NCBI GenBank assembly: GCA_025093555.1 | Contig: JAIWNF010000013.1 | Location: 186,001-250,000, forward strand | Direction: 5' to 3' | DNA length: 64,000 nucleotides | From: Circinella umbellata | Taxonomy: Eukaryota > Mucoromycota > Mucoromycetes > Mucorales > Lichtheimiaceae | Shown: piece after piece, positions 50,495-62,523 of the stretch | Numbering within the stretch: the stretch's first letter is position 1 | Layout of the letters: each line of letters opens with the position of its first letter | Notes under the pieces: model-generated | The model's database searches: none | What the model saw: the letters and a program-made list of their open reading frames with translations, nothing else | What the model was told of the DNA's origin: nothing | Made by a program: the position numbers and the translations under genes

Positions 50495-53423
50495 AAACGC
50501 TATTTGTACGTAGCTTACTAATTTTTTATTTTTATACTTTCAAGCAATCCTTTGTATTCTCTCCATCGCTCTTCTGTCTCTATCTCATTTCACACTAATC
50601 CATGTATATATTACTATTATTTGTATGTTTATTTTATCTCTTTTTTTACGTATTCTATTGTCTCTTTATAGTTTTCTATCAACTATCATTAATCAATACT
50701 ATACATATCCCTATTCTCTGTTTATATACTCTGTAACAAATCATCACCACTCTTATCTTTTATATATAATTTTTTTAATATCTTGCTTACACATTAACTC
50801 TTGTCTCGTCAATACCCATATACATTAACTATAACAAAATTCATTCTGTATTTGGAATAAATTATAAGTCTATTTGCATACACGTATACATAATAAAAAC
50901 ACTTTTTCGTCTTTGTCCTTCTGGGAGCCGAATAACAGTTCTAACTAAATGCATTGATAAATGGGGAGATTGATGATAATATGCGTAGTTGTAAAGGTCC
51001 TCATTTTTCATCGACCACATACTGTATATATAAGGATAATCATACATGTATCTGTGCCCGCATACATACAACTCAGGATGTCTTAGAAAGGTAACTTGGG
51101 ATTATTGAAATACCACCCCAAAAATCTTTATAGCCATTATAATTTTTGTATAGCAATTGCACAGTAGTGTGTACGTAGCCTAAAATATTAATAATAAATA
51201 TGCAGGATCTGTGAAACAGATGTTTCTGTTTATACAAGCATTGGCTTTTATTATCTAATATGAAAGCTTGGGATTCTGTTACTTTTTCAATTTCGCTCAA
51301 CTAAATTTATTTAATAAAAAAAAAGCAAAAGCTCTGTATCACCTGGATAACTTTCTACTCACTACTGGTACTCTTCTTCTTCATACAATCAGGTTCTTCT
51401 TAACTACGTAAAAAGTTTGCATTTTGTGCTATTTACAAATAACTAAACTTTTTTTTCTATAATCTAATGTTAAATCTAATATAAGTTCTTGTTGTCTTGG
51501 TTGAATATTATTAATAGAAGAAGCCTTACAGTCGGAATGGCTTCTGTCGACTGCACGAGTCACATTTATAAATATGTTATGCTGCACTAGTATCAACAGT
51601 ATGTTCAATTTTATATTACAAGTAAGGAACAACAATCATTATACTGGATACTTTAAATTACACCAATCCACAATTTTTTCTTATAAGCGAGGAATTTCAT
51701 TGGAGAAGTCAAAACGTGTATTCGTTACACCAAATCACTGTATACGTACACATTCACAGATGCAGCTATGCGGGATATGTAATTACAATAGTAAGATTAT
51801 GAAAAGATAACTAGTTTAAGCCAAAATAAGCAACCAAAACTTGACCTAATTGATATCTATTTTGAAATTGCCTTTTATATGATCGAATATATATAACCTT
51901 GAAAATAAATAAATAAAAGAGAAACCAGCTGGGCCCTGAGTACTTTTACAGGAAACTCTCAGCCCCCATTTTTCGGATGCATGCGGAAAATAAAAATAAA
52001 TAATGGGTGGTACCACTGCTTTTCTTCTTTTCTGTGAAAAAACACACCACGTTTTCATCAAACATAACTTTGAATTGTTTCCGAGAGAGAAATAAATAAA
52101 GTGAGAGAGAGAAAGGGGAAAAAGAAAACATATGACGTTCGAATAAAACTTTTCTTTTTTTGGTATCATTTATCTTTTTAACTTGTTAGAAATGTGATGG
52201 TGATGAGATATTAAAAACAACGCCGAACAAAAAAAAGTTTCGGGGACATTGCTTACATATTATTTTGTAAAGTCCGAACACAGCTTAAGAGAAGAATAAA
52301 GAAGTATAATCTTCCCAAGTAAAATTTGAATCAAATGATTTTAACACGAATAATATATTAATGTAAAAAAAACAAAAGATTAAAAAGATAGGAATTTTAA
52401 TATGGAACATATAAATTACAACCGGAAGAAGTCGTTATATGATGATGATGATGTAATGGAATTTATGTAATCTATTGAAGATACCCGAGCTCTTTTTAAT
52501 CTTATTGACATCAATTATCTTTTTTTTTTGGATACAGTAACAAACATCGAATGAGTAAAAATAATACGGCTGTATTTCGTAACTTTATTAATGAAAAAAG
52601 CGGGTATATTGTACATAAATATCAGCAGCGCGTGCAATGATGATGACTGGGGTAGAATTTGTTTCTTTCTTTTATTCTATTTCCTCGTGAACAACAAAAA
52701 ATAAAGGAGAAAGGTTTTAATTGTTTAAATATAAACTTTTAAAACTTTATGTTTTGAATATGTCATGTAGCACACATGAAAATGAAAAAAAGGGCCGTCC
52801 TTGTGTCATTAACGCATTGCATGAATCAAACTGTATATTATGAGCTCAATTTCTTAGATATCAACTAAATTTGAACTTAAACTAATCGAATTATAAGGAA
52901 CAGAGATAGAGTAATTGCGAGACGGATCACTTTTACGAGAAAGGTAAATGAATATGTAATTATAAGAAAAAAGTGCGTGTTCAAAGAAAAAGTGGTGTTA
53001 TGGAAACCGATTGTGTGTTATGTTTCTATTAAGCAGCCGAGACAATTTTAGTACTTGTCTCCGCTTTCATGGTAGTACAAATAACGGAAGAAGAAGAGTA
53101 AGCATGAAAGAAACTTTTTTTTTCTTTCTGAGGTCTAAAATTAACTTTCTCGCTCACTCTTTTCCTCATTCTGTAACTTGATCAATAAACTCTTGTCTAG
53201 CTCTCTCTTTATTTCACTCCTCTCTTTCCTTTTATTCCGCTTTTCAACACATTCATAAACTCCCCACTCCCACCTTTCTCTCTCTCTTTTTTTTTTCTTT
53301 TTTTCTTCCTTTTGAGTGTCTGTGCTGTGTCTTTTTTTTTTTCCCAACATATTCCAATATCTTCTTCTTTTGTTCCCGCTAACCCCCTTTTATCTTCTTC
53401 TTCCTTTCATCCTATTCCCTTAA
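50495..53423. other. Gene-poor AT-rich region
   Basis: 2.9 kb without a supported gene. The last ~280 bp (53140-53423) are strongly C/T-rich, typical of a fungal promoter or leader, just before the LEA-2-like gene. Confidence 0.5.
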
Positions 53424-54682
53424 ATGGCGTCCAATTATTCAGGGCATTCACCCCTGGGGCGGAATAACAGTGAATTACGTCGTTATATTGATGACCCATA
53501 TCGTGCTGTTCGAAGAGGTGATAGTGGGACAGGTATTAATAAATAATATTTTTTTTATAATCCACAGGAAATGAACTCCTACGCAAAGTAAAAATTTATT
53601 TTTATTAATTATTTTAACATGTGTGGTCATGGTGAACAGATTTTGACGAGATTTTATCGACAAGTCCAGGATCTGACATTGCTCATTCTCGATCTGCATC
53701 TGATAGTAGTACGCGAAAATTAACTGGCACACCAGCACCTATTCCGATACGAGATTATTACGAAGACGACCCTTATGTACGACAAACGAATCATAATGAT
53801 TATACCAACAAACGAAATAGTTATAAAGCGAGTTATCTCGAACGAATAGCTGAACGAGCCAATTCATATCTTCCGTATTCAAATCATCAACGAGATCCAA
53901 ATGCGCCTATGGCACCCATTTATATTGAGGATACACCATCATCTATTATTGCAGCAGCTGACAAAGATCGAACGATATCAATTCAACCGGAATTAATGAT
54001 TAGCAATAATAATGGCGGGGCAAGAAGTATGACAGGAGCTATTGAGCGCGTGATTGGTGGACACCAACCAACAACAATAGTAAACGAAGGGGACCAATTA
54101 GAATTTTCAAAACGTAAACTGAAGCGGCGTTGGTGTGGACTTCGAAAGCGAATCATTGCTCTTTTTGTGGTAGTATTCTGTGTAGTTGTTACCCTCGTCT
54201 GGTTTTTTGTTTGGCCACGTTTTCCTCAATTGAAGTTTACCGATGTAGATTCACCAATATATGAGTATGTTAATGATACCAATACCCAGCAAATGTATTT
54301 TAATGCCTCGTGGGTGCTCAATATGACCGCTGATAATACCGCAAATTGGATACCGACGCATATCCGTGACATGGCCGTCGATGTAGTCTACCGTGACACT
54401 AATGAGCCGTTTGGCCACGGCAATTCGGGTAGCTTACAATTAAGTCCACGTTCCTTTCAAATAATCGAAATTCCCATCCGGATTTATCATAAAGTCGATG
54501 CATCGGATCAAACTTATGTTGCTGTGGCAAATGCCTGCGGTCCTCGGGGTTATTCCCCAACTCTTACCGCAGCCAATTCTTTTAATATTGATTTCCTTGT
54601 AGAAGTTTCAATTGATGGAATTTCTTGGTCTATCACGAGAAATGTTTCCGTACCGCATGGTTTTTCTTGTCCTCTTGTATAA
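53424..54682 (+). CDS. Type II membrane protein with LEA-2-like extracytoplasmic domain
   Basis: Two exons (53424-53532, 53640-54682) give 383 aa. A long hydrophilic, Ser/Asp/Arg-rich cytoplasmic part (residues 1-~190) ends in a basic stretch (KRKLKRRWCGLRKR). One membrane helix follows (IIALFVVVFCVVVTLVWFFV). The outer ~170 residues begin FPQLKFTDVDSPIYEY and contain TQQMYFNASWVLNMTADNTA, NWIPTHIRDMAVDVVYRDTN and FQIIEIPIRIYHKVDASD, the all-beta pattern of LEA-2/WHy-like domains that is found after a single helix in many fungal membrane proteins. Several N-x-S/T sites fit a lumenal or external location, and cysteines near the end (NACG, FSCPLV) could pair. Exact function is unknown; such proteins have been tied to vacuole or cell-surface roles. 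Confidence 0.7.
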
Positions 54683-55831
54683 TAATGATCTTTTCTTTTT
54701 ACATATATATAATAATAATCAATCACTCTTATCAACAAACCCCGCCTTCTTGCATGATACCCAATCCTTCCCATCCCACATAAACCTTTTTTTTTCTTTT
54801 ATTGCCTTACTAATAATAATAATATACAAACCATCATCTTTTTTTTTTTTTTTTTGCATTTCTTCCTACTAATATACGCTGTAATTCTTTAACTCATGCT
54901 TTTTTTTTATCATCAAATCACATAATTACAACAATCATGATATCAAATAAAAATTCTCTTCTATCAATTTGCATTTATTACTATACAATAGACCTTTTAC
55001 ATCATTAAATTTTGTATTATATGTACGTATAAAAACACTCGACCTTAATTATTCACTATAACTAAAAGTGGGATTACAATCAATGCATAATCCAACTAAT
55101 TTGGTATAATGGATTCCAAAAAATAAATAGACTTCTTTTTTTGTACTCAATGAGAAAAGCATCATATTTGTAAACCCCTCATTTACTATAGTAATAAACT
55201 TTTAAGAAAACCTGTTGATATACACACGTTCATCAACAGCATACAATGAAAAATACTTAACCTCGTGAGATTACTAATTTAAGAAAACAATGATTCGTTA
55301 AATAGTAAGCAGGGGGTTTTTTACCCTACAAATGGATGATTTGTTTTGCCGTTCTTGTTATGATATTTTGTTATCGATAATTGCTTTCAACCACCTCTCT
55401 TTTTTTTCGTTCTGTGATATCGAATTTAACAATCATCGAGAATCTACTTGTACGCCATTGATATGTTTTATTTTTGAGTAAGTTATATATAAAGGTGTCA
55501 TTTATTTACTTTAGGTTGGTAATATCATTGGAACTTTTTATTTAAGTAGAGCAAATGTATGTATCACAATGAACTATACGACTTAGTGTACTTCTTTAGA
55601 TAATGGACCCTCTTCTTTTTCATATTATAGTCAATGATTGGACCAACCTTTCTTCTATTAATATATACATCAGTTATATATAAAGAAGTAGATTCATTTT
55701 TATTCTAAAAACAGGAAACTAATAATGTTAACAAAACTCAGAGGCTGTTCCAGCCTAAATTTCGTTAGCAAAAAAAAGTACCTGAGCATATATAATTTTT
55801 TTTTTGAATATTCTGCGATAATAATTTCTAT
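54683..55831. other. Intergenic region
   Basis: 1.15 kb of AT-rich spacer with long T-runs between two genes on the same strand. No gene seen. Confidence 0.5.
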
Positions 55832-57045
55832 ATGGCAGCAGCACAGACTTCACCTCTTGTAAAAAAGAAATTTTTTACTGAATTACCTAAATTAAAGGTT
55901 CTTACAAGACCCGATGAAACACGATCTGAAGTAACCGTTTATGTCAAAGGTAAAAAATAAAAAATAAAAATTTGTTCATGTCAGTTCCAGACTAATAAGC
56001 TACCTTCATTTCTAAAAATAAATAAAAAGGTTTTTTAGCACAAGGTGAATCACCAGAACGATTCGAAGATTGGCTTCATTCTCATCGTTTATTAGTATTA
56101 AGTTCAAAACATAAATGGGGAGCGTCAGCATTAGGGTAAGTTAAGAAAAAAAAAAGGATAAATGTTTATAACAAACAGATAATTTGTTAAAAGTGATGAA
56201 AATGCAAATAATTTTTTTTTTTTTTTTCGCCTCAGATATTCATGGCCCTCAGGTTCCCCGTTATCTCAAATTCCGGTACCTTTTGCAACTTTAGGATCGG
56301 CAGCATATTTTGTAAGTCGTAATTGGCAACGTCTAAGTCATCTTCGGTTACCCACACCTGCTTCTATTGTGGGTGCTGTTGCTGTAGATGTTGGACTTCA
56401 TGCTGCAAGATTGGCCTATCAATTCTCCACCGCAACACGTGAAAGCCATGAAAGGGCAGAAATGCTTGCCTGGCGATTACTTGATCTAAGACGCAAACAT
56501 GATACACTCCGAGTTGTCGGCCATTCTCTCGGATGTCGTCATATAGTGGAAGCGTGTTCATTAATGAATCATGAAGACAGGTAACAAAAAATTTTTGGGG
56601 GGTTGGATGAGTCAGAAAAAGAGATCCTACTATTAATGGAATACACATACACAGTATAACATTAATATATATATACAAAATGTACTAATTTTTATTTTCA
56701 AGACCGGATGCTATTCATCTTTGCGCACCCGCATTGGTAGCATCTGATATTATACCACTTATTCGTTCAGGTACAGGAGGATTAGGAAGAAGCAAGACTA
56801 TTATATATTACTCACAAAAAGATATCACTCTTGGAATACTATTACGAACCCTTCTTGCTGGAGATCAAGCGATAGGAGAAATAGGATTACCTACAGATAT
56901 CGAAATAGATCAAAGCGTCAAGTTAATAGATGCAAGTAAATCTTTAGGAGGTTATTATGTTCGATCTCATACTGATTATGCTAATAAGTTCCACTATTTT
57001 GCTTATGCACCTACACAGATTAAAAAGATTGCTTCTAATACATAA
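55832..57045 (+). CDS. DUF726 (TMCO4-like) alpha/beta hydrolase
   Basis: Four exons (55832-55949, 56030-56135, 56236-56580, 56703-57045) give 303 aa. The protein carries a nucleophile elbow GHSLGCRHIVEA (Ser172), preceded by an amphipathic/hydrophobic stretch ASIVGAVAVDVGLHAARLAY, and FAYAPTQIK near the end. A likely acid follows the elbow in a strand LCAPALVASD, and a candidate catalytic His lies in FHYFAY. The order and the GHSLGxR motif match the DUF726 family, which includes human TMCO4 and fungal relatives of unknown substrate. It is shorter than typical family members, which have a longer N-terminal region with membrane segments, so it may be a compact paralogue. No signal peptide is seen. 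Confidence 0.65.
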
Positions 57046-57289
57046 GAACAAAAAAGAAAGTTACCATATAATGCATGTTTTTTTTGTTTATTCGGAGCCT
57101 TCAATTACACCAATCAAATAGAAATAGGGCGAGGTGTTTCAAAAAATTATTTTAAAATTCTTCTTGTTCCCGCCAATTCTTTTTATATTTAATTCCTTTT
57201 GCTTCTTTTTTTTTTTTATTCCTAATTGTTTATCAATTATTATTATACAAACCAATTACTATTATATACAACAAGACAAAAACACGAAT

Positions 57290-58862
57290 ATGATTAACAA
57301 TATTCGAGGGAGGCCTGCTCAATTACAAATAAATGTTATAGATGATTCTATTATATTACATGGTCAAGCAGATGAATCTGCAGGAAAGTTATTACAAGGT
57401 AGTGTTATCTTGGATTTACCGGAACCTATGAAAGTACGTGCTGTTCATCTCAAGTTTTCTGGTAAAATGAATGTTTCTTGGTCAGAAGGTAAAATACATT
57501 CGTTTGTTTTCTTATTGTATGAAAAAAAAAATGCTGGCTGGATCAAATATTGACGGAATTTTTGAAATTTATAATTTTTTTTTAGGCATAGGCCATCATC
57601 AACATTATCACAAGCAAGAGCGTTCACTTATATCCCACAAATGGCAATATGTTCCCATGACCGAAATGACACCCAAAAAAACCTATACCCTAGCTAGTGG
57701 ACAACACAAGTGGTTCTTTGAACTTCCCATACCTGGTAATCTTCCTCAATCTCTTGAAGCAGAAGGAGGTCGCGTTTCATATAGATTAAAGGCAGTGGTT
57801 GAACGACCTTTTATACAGAACATTGTCAAAAAACGACCCATTCGTATTGTACGATGTATTTTGCCTTCCGAATACCAACTTTCACAGACACTCGAGATTC
57901 ATAATACCTGGAGCGACAAGATGGAATATGCCATTACACTTCCTTCAAAGATTTATGCTCATGGTGAAACGATTCCCATCTCGTTTGATATCCGCCCTAT
58001 AGCAAACAATTTAAGAGTACGGTCACTCTCGGGAACATTAAAAGAATATTGTACATATACAACAACCGAACGATCCAAGACAGATACAAGAGTTGTTAGG
58101 ATGGAAAAGGAAGATAAACCATTTTTATCAGTAGCATTAGGGGATGGAAATGAGTGGAAAAAGGTTGTCAAGGTAATCGTACCCGAACGAGCTCCATTTA
58201 TTTTTTGTGATGCTGATAATGAAATGATCCGCATTCGGCACAAGTTAAAATTTGTCATTTCTTTGGAAAATGCCGATGGTCATACAAGCGAATTACGTTG
58301 CAGTGTTCCGATTATTGTTATTGACACCGTTGTACAACGTAGTGAAGGAAATATTCTTCCTGCTTATGATGAGACATGGCGGTCGGTACCTTATGATCGT
58401 GCTGTTTGGGATGCTCTACGCACACGAACATCAGTATCCGCAGAAGGTTCTGCGCCAACAACAGGAGCAGCAGCGTCATCATCAAGCTCAAATCAACAAC
58501 AACATCCAACACAATCCCGTCAATCACAACAGCAGCGGGAACCTGTTACTATCGCAGGTCGCACACGGGCCGTGTCGATTTCTTCAACTACAAAAGGAGG
58601 TCTACATGATGATGATAATGATGTTACATTACCAGAAAGAACAACACCCATGGGTGTACCAAGATCATCCAATGACCATAGCAATAATAGTGCTGGTTAC
58701 CAACCGCGATCTGTTGAAAGCTCGAATGGTTTATGGTGGCATGGTATGGAATTGTCAAGAGTTCCTTCTTACCGAACTGCTGCTCAGCAAGAACCTGCAT
58801 CGTTGTCATCCTCTCTTCCTCCTTATGATTCTTTATCTGTATCCCCTCGTTGGACTCGATAA
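57290..58862 (+). CDS. Alpha-arrestin with LPxY ubiquitin-ligase motifs
   Basis: Two exons (57290-57488, 57586-58862) give 491 aa. The arrestin N-domain (about 10-165) has LLQGSVILDLPEPMKVRAVH, LKFSGKMNVSW and WFFELPIPGNLPQSLEAEGG, RVSYRLKAVVERP. The C-domain (about 175-340) has IYAHGETIPISFDIRPIANN, FVISLENADGHTSELRCSVP and IIVID. Two LPxY motifs stand after it: LPAY (followed by DETW) and LPPY (followed by DSLS near the end). LPxY/PPxY motifs bind the WW domains of Nedd4/Rsp5 ligases, so this protein is set up to guide ubiquitination of membrane cargo. The tail between them is Ser/Gln/Thr-rich and disordered. It lies 244 bp after the DUF726 gene on the same strand, without sign of shared transcription. 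Confidence 0.88.
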
Positions 58863-59324
58863 TGAAGTTCGTTTATTAATATAGATATTTATTTGTTTTA
58901 CCCAACCTTCAAATGACATTCAATCCTCCATTATATTTTATTATATTATTTATAATATTTGCATATCCAGTATCTTCTCCATCTCTTCATTCTCTTCATA
59001 TCAGTACTTTATTATCATTATCATCATTATTATTATCATTAGTATCATTATATTCCTGTATTTTTATTATTATTTTTATTTTCATAATTATATATGCATT
59101 ATTTAACTTCTAAAGCAACTAATTGCTGGGAAACAAAAAAAAAACTTTCTGCTTCAAAAGATCAAAATTACGTGAGAATTTAATATCAACCGGATGAATT
59201 GATTTACGCGATCATCTTTCCACATATGAAATAAAAGGTGAGTAAGGTTTTTTCCATGATTCTTCTCCTTTTTTTTACTTTCTTTCATTAGCCTGTCTTT
59301 AATCTCAAAGAAAATAAACACATC
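58863..59324. other. Intergenic region
   Basis: About 460 bp with TTA/ATT-rich stretches; probable 3' end of the arrestin gene and promoter of the hydrolase. No gene seen. Confidence 0.5.
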
Positions 59325-60993
59325 ATGCCACGGCTCATTCCTACATTATCTAAAGTAATTCCAGTTCACCAAGCTACTCACGGTTATAAAGTACAAAAGC
59401 TTGCTGTTGAAAAGCATGTGTTCCCCGCTCCAAAGGCTACAACACAAAAATATGCATTTTTGTGGTCACACTCGAACGGTTTTAATAAAGAAACACTTCA
59501 TCCTCTCATGAGACACTTTTTGAATCACTTGAGAAGTCAACCTCATTTTGATACCATTGATATTGAGTTTGTTGCCTGGGAAGCACGTAACCACGGTGAC
59601 TCCGCAAGACTTAACGAAGGAACTTTTCTTGATCGTTGTAAGCTTTTTTTTCGATATTAGTTAATACTATAATTACTCCACGGAAGGATGGGGGAGGTTA
59701 ACTTTTGTGAAATTGAATTACTTTTGCTTATAAAAAAATAGATAATTGGTTCGATAATGTGATGGATACCAAACAAGTTATTGATACATTCGAATTAAAG
59801 ACTGGTTATGATAAGTTCATTGGTGTGGGTCATAGTTTTGGTGCTACTTCAATGTAGGTATACTCAATACAAGAGAAAATGATGAAAGAGATACATGGAT
59901 AAACGGTCTGATCACTTTTGTGCTTTCTTCTTCCCTGTTCTATTACATATTCCCAACATGATCAATAATAATAGGCTTGTATGCGAATTCTTCTTCCCTA
60001 AAACTTTTGATGGATTATGCTTGATTGAGCCAGTCATTGGTAGTAATATTGATGATGTGGAAATACGTGCACAATATCCTACTATGTCATCCAAGAATCG
60101 TAGAGATACTTGGGCTAATCGGTAAAATTTTTTTTGATCTTAATCATAAAGTGAGGATAGGAGAGTTTGTGTGAGATGTATGGATGTAAATAAAGAGAAA
60201 AAACTATTATATACTAATTATTGGGTGTATAAATTATAATGCAGCGAAGAATGCTTTCAGAAACTTTCACCACGTCCATTTTGGAAAAAGTTTGATCCAG
60301 AAGTACTAAATCTTTATATCGATTACGGCATGTATGAAACTCCTGATGGGAAATATACACTAAAGTGTCCCAAAACCCAAGAGTTTGTAAGCTATTTAAA
60401 TATTAGTGATATGACTGTTTGTGAAAATGATGAATCTAAGTGATAGCATTAACTTACTATATTTATTCTATCATATCTAGCATCTCTTTGATGTCCAATC
60501 TTACGCACGAACAACAGGTTATCGCTCCCTTCCAACACTCTCCATTCCAGTCCATATGATTTACGCTTTTGGATCACCTTTGTGAGTTATATAATTTACT
60601 TTGACATTTATCAATTTTAACTGATAATTAACAATTCATCCAAAAATAATAAATATATAGCTTATTACCGGAACACGTCACCGACATTACCAGCAAGTCC
60701 CCATTAATCACAGTTGAGCATATAGAAGGTTCCCATATGGTACCAAACGAAAATCCAAAGGGAATGGGTAAGCTAATTTCTATATATTTATGCACACGTA
60801 TCTACCTATATCTATACTATATTACCTTACAACAACAACAAAAAGAGAATAATAACATAAATTCATAACATAACCTTTTACTAACATGTATGTTTTTCTT
60901 TCTTTTTTTTAAAAAAAACAAGCACCCCATATCGCAAAGATCGTAAACCGAGTCCTTGCTTCCCCTGTTATCGATACTGTTGCCAAGTTATAG
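59325..60993 (+). CDS. Putative peroxisomal alpha/beta hydrolase (LPX1-like)
   Basis: Seven exons (59325-59637, 59742-59853, 59975-60121, 60245-60386, 60481-60581, 60661-60767, 60923-60993) give 330 aa. An alpha/beta-hydrolase fold is shown by FLWSHSNGFNKE (oxyanion region), VAWEARNHGDS, the nucleophile elbow GVGHSFGA (Ser136), DGLCLIEPV and the late EGSHMVPNENP, which supplies the catalytic His. The protein ends in AKL, a type 1 peroxisomal targeting tripeptide. Yeast Lpx1, a peroxisomal lipase/hydrolase of this group, ends in QKL. A role in peroxisomal lipid or ester breakdown is therefore likely, but the substrate cannot be read from sequence. The intron at 59854-59974 splits codon Met within ATSM right after the elbow. 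Confidence 0.78.
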
Positions 60994-61566
60994 AAAGCGT
61001 GTAATGATAGATTTGTATAATATATAAAGATATAGTAAAACAGACCATTTTTGTAATAATATATATATATGTGTGTGTCTGTGTGTAAAAGAGACTGGTT
61101 GTTCATTTTTCGTTATTCGTTCGATAATATCGTTAAAAGAGTTGACAGGAAAAGAGGAAATAATAGAAGAAAATAAGGTTGTATATAAAGTGTGTATATA
61201 GAAAAAAGTTCGTTTTTAATGGTTTTTCTTGTATGTGGGCCGTACAAGATGATATTTTGTGTGAATGTATGTATATGATGATGATGATGGTATTCTGATT
61301 TTTTGTTTTTACTATTCAATTCCGTTGTCCCGATAAAAAAAGAAGACTACCAGAATATAATATAAAAAAGGTTATAAAAGAGAGGGTGTGTATGTAATTT
61401 CCACACCATGAAACGTGTTATTTATATACACTACATCCTATACAAATCCTTTTTCCTTTCATTTTTTTTTGTCTTGTTTTTTTTTTACTAGTAATCATTG
61501 GTTTTTTTGTTGTTGGTTTTTTATGTTTGTAATGAACCGTGCGCAATCACCTTACTTTTTTTTCTT
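60994..61566. other. Convergent 3' region
   Basis: About 570 bp between converging stops. Contains GT-rich and ATG/GAT repeat patches (about 61270-61290) and T-runs; no gene seen. Confidence 0.5.
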
Positions 61567-62333
61567 TTAGCTTGGAGGTGAAGCGGGTCTTGGTGAAAGA
61601 GATCTGGATTCAGGACGGGGAACTGGTGAACGCGATCGAGCAGATTCACTACGTCTGAGCGGTGGAGAACGAGAACGCGATTGGTATCGTGGAGGGGAAC
61701 GGTAAGGACGAGGAGAAGGTGACCGACCACGACGTGGAGGTGGACTACGGGAACGACTATAACTTCTACCACGATAAGAAGGTTGACGAGGAGAACGATC
61801 ATAACGCCAAGATTGTCTGGGTGCATTTCTAGCCCACTAGATTTATTTATTTATTTTTTTGAGAGCATTAACAAAAGCAACAATAAAGAAACCAAAACGA
61901 AATCACCTTGGTAACGCCTTCCTCACGCACAGCCCCCCCTCCTTTTAAGTACACATTATTTTTTTCTCATTACTTCAGGTCCCTGTAACTATAACAAAAA
62001 AAAACTTACCTGAACACTGATTGTATATCCATCAACGCGTCTACCATGCATTTCGTTGAAAGCATCTTCTGCATCACGAGTATCCTCAAATTCAACGAAT
62101 GCATATGGCTTGGATGAATAACTTTTTGGTGCAGGAATGTCGCAACGTACGAGTCGACCATATCTATATTCAATTTGATTTTTTATGAATCAGTAAATAC
62201 GCCTAGTTCTTCTTTTTTATTATTCCTCCTTCTTCTAAATGAAAAGATATTCAATCTACCTTTCAAATTCATAAGCAAGATCACGAGCACGCGTTCGCGA
62301 ACCAAAACCTGCTACAAATAATGTCGTTTTCAT
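61567..62333 (-). CDS. SR-type splicing factor (RRM plus RS domain)
   Basis: Three exons on the minus strand (62333-62260, 62163-62010, 61836-61567) give 165 aa. The N-terminal RNA-recognition motif (residues 1-~75) has RNP2 LFVAGF, RNP1-like [10 protein letters not shown], and the block [20 protein letters not shown] followed by WARNAPR. The C-terminal half is rich in Ser-Arg, Ser-Pro and Arg-Ser ([38 protein letters not shown]), which SR-protein kinases would phosphorylate. Such proteins act in splice-site choice and early spliceosome assembly, fitting the intron-rich genes of this window. Best compared with RSZ/SRSF-type or fungal Srp1/Srp2 proteins; the exact orthologue is unclear. Its start is 190 bp from that of ZNHIT2, so the two share a bidirectional promoter region. 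Confidence 0.88.
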
Positions 62334-62523
62334 TGCTAATATCTTTAGTTTTAACAAAAAAAAAATGTGAGGAAGAAATCGAACCGCAGTTTTTGGCGTA
62401 GCCATCGATCTTAAATGGACTAAACTAGAACTCCGAATAAGCTTTTTTTTTCTCTTTCTATCCATATTCCGTGCATATATATTTAAAGTTTCTCTCTGCT
62501 CCTGGCAACATAAGTAGAGAAAT
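62334..62523. promoter_or_regulatory. Bidirectional promoter region, SR factor / ZNHIT2
   Basis: Only 190 bp separate the two divergent start codons, so promoter elements for both genes must lie here. I cannot name individual sites. Confidence 0.55.

Noticed and set aside
51846..52169. 107-codon minus-strand frame
   Set aside because: Composition is that of AT-rich DNA, no domain, no splice structure and no neighbours to support it.
54550..54774. Minus-strand frame over the LEA-2-like gene end
   Set aside because: Shadow of the real plus-strand coding sequence.
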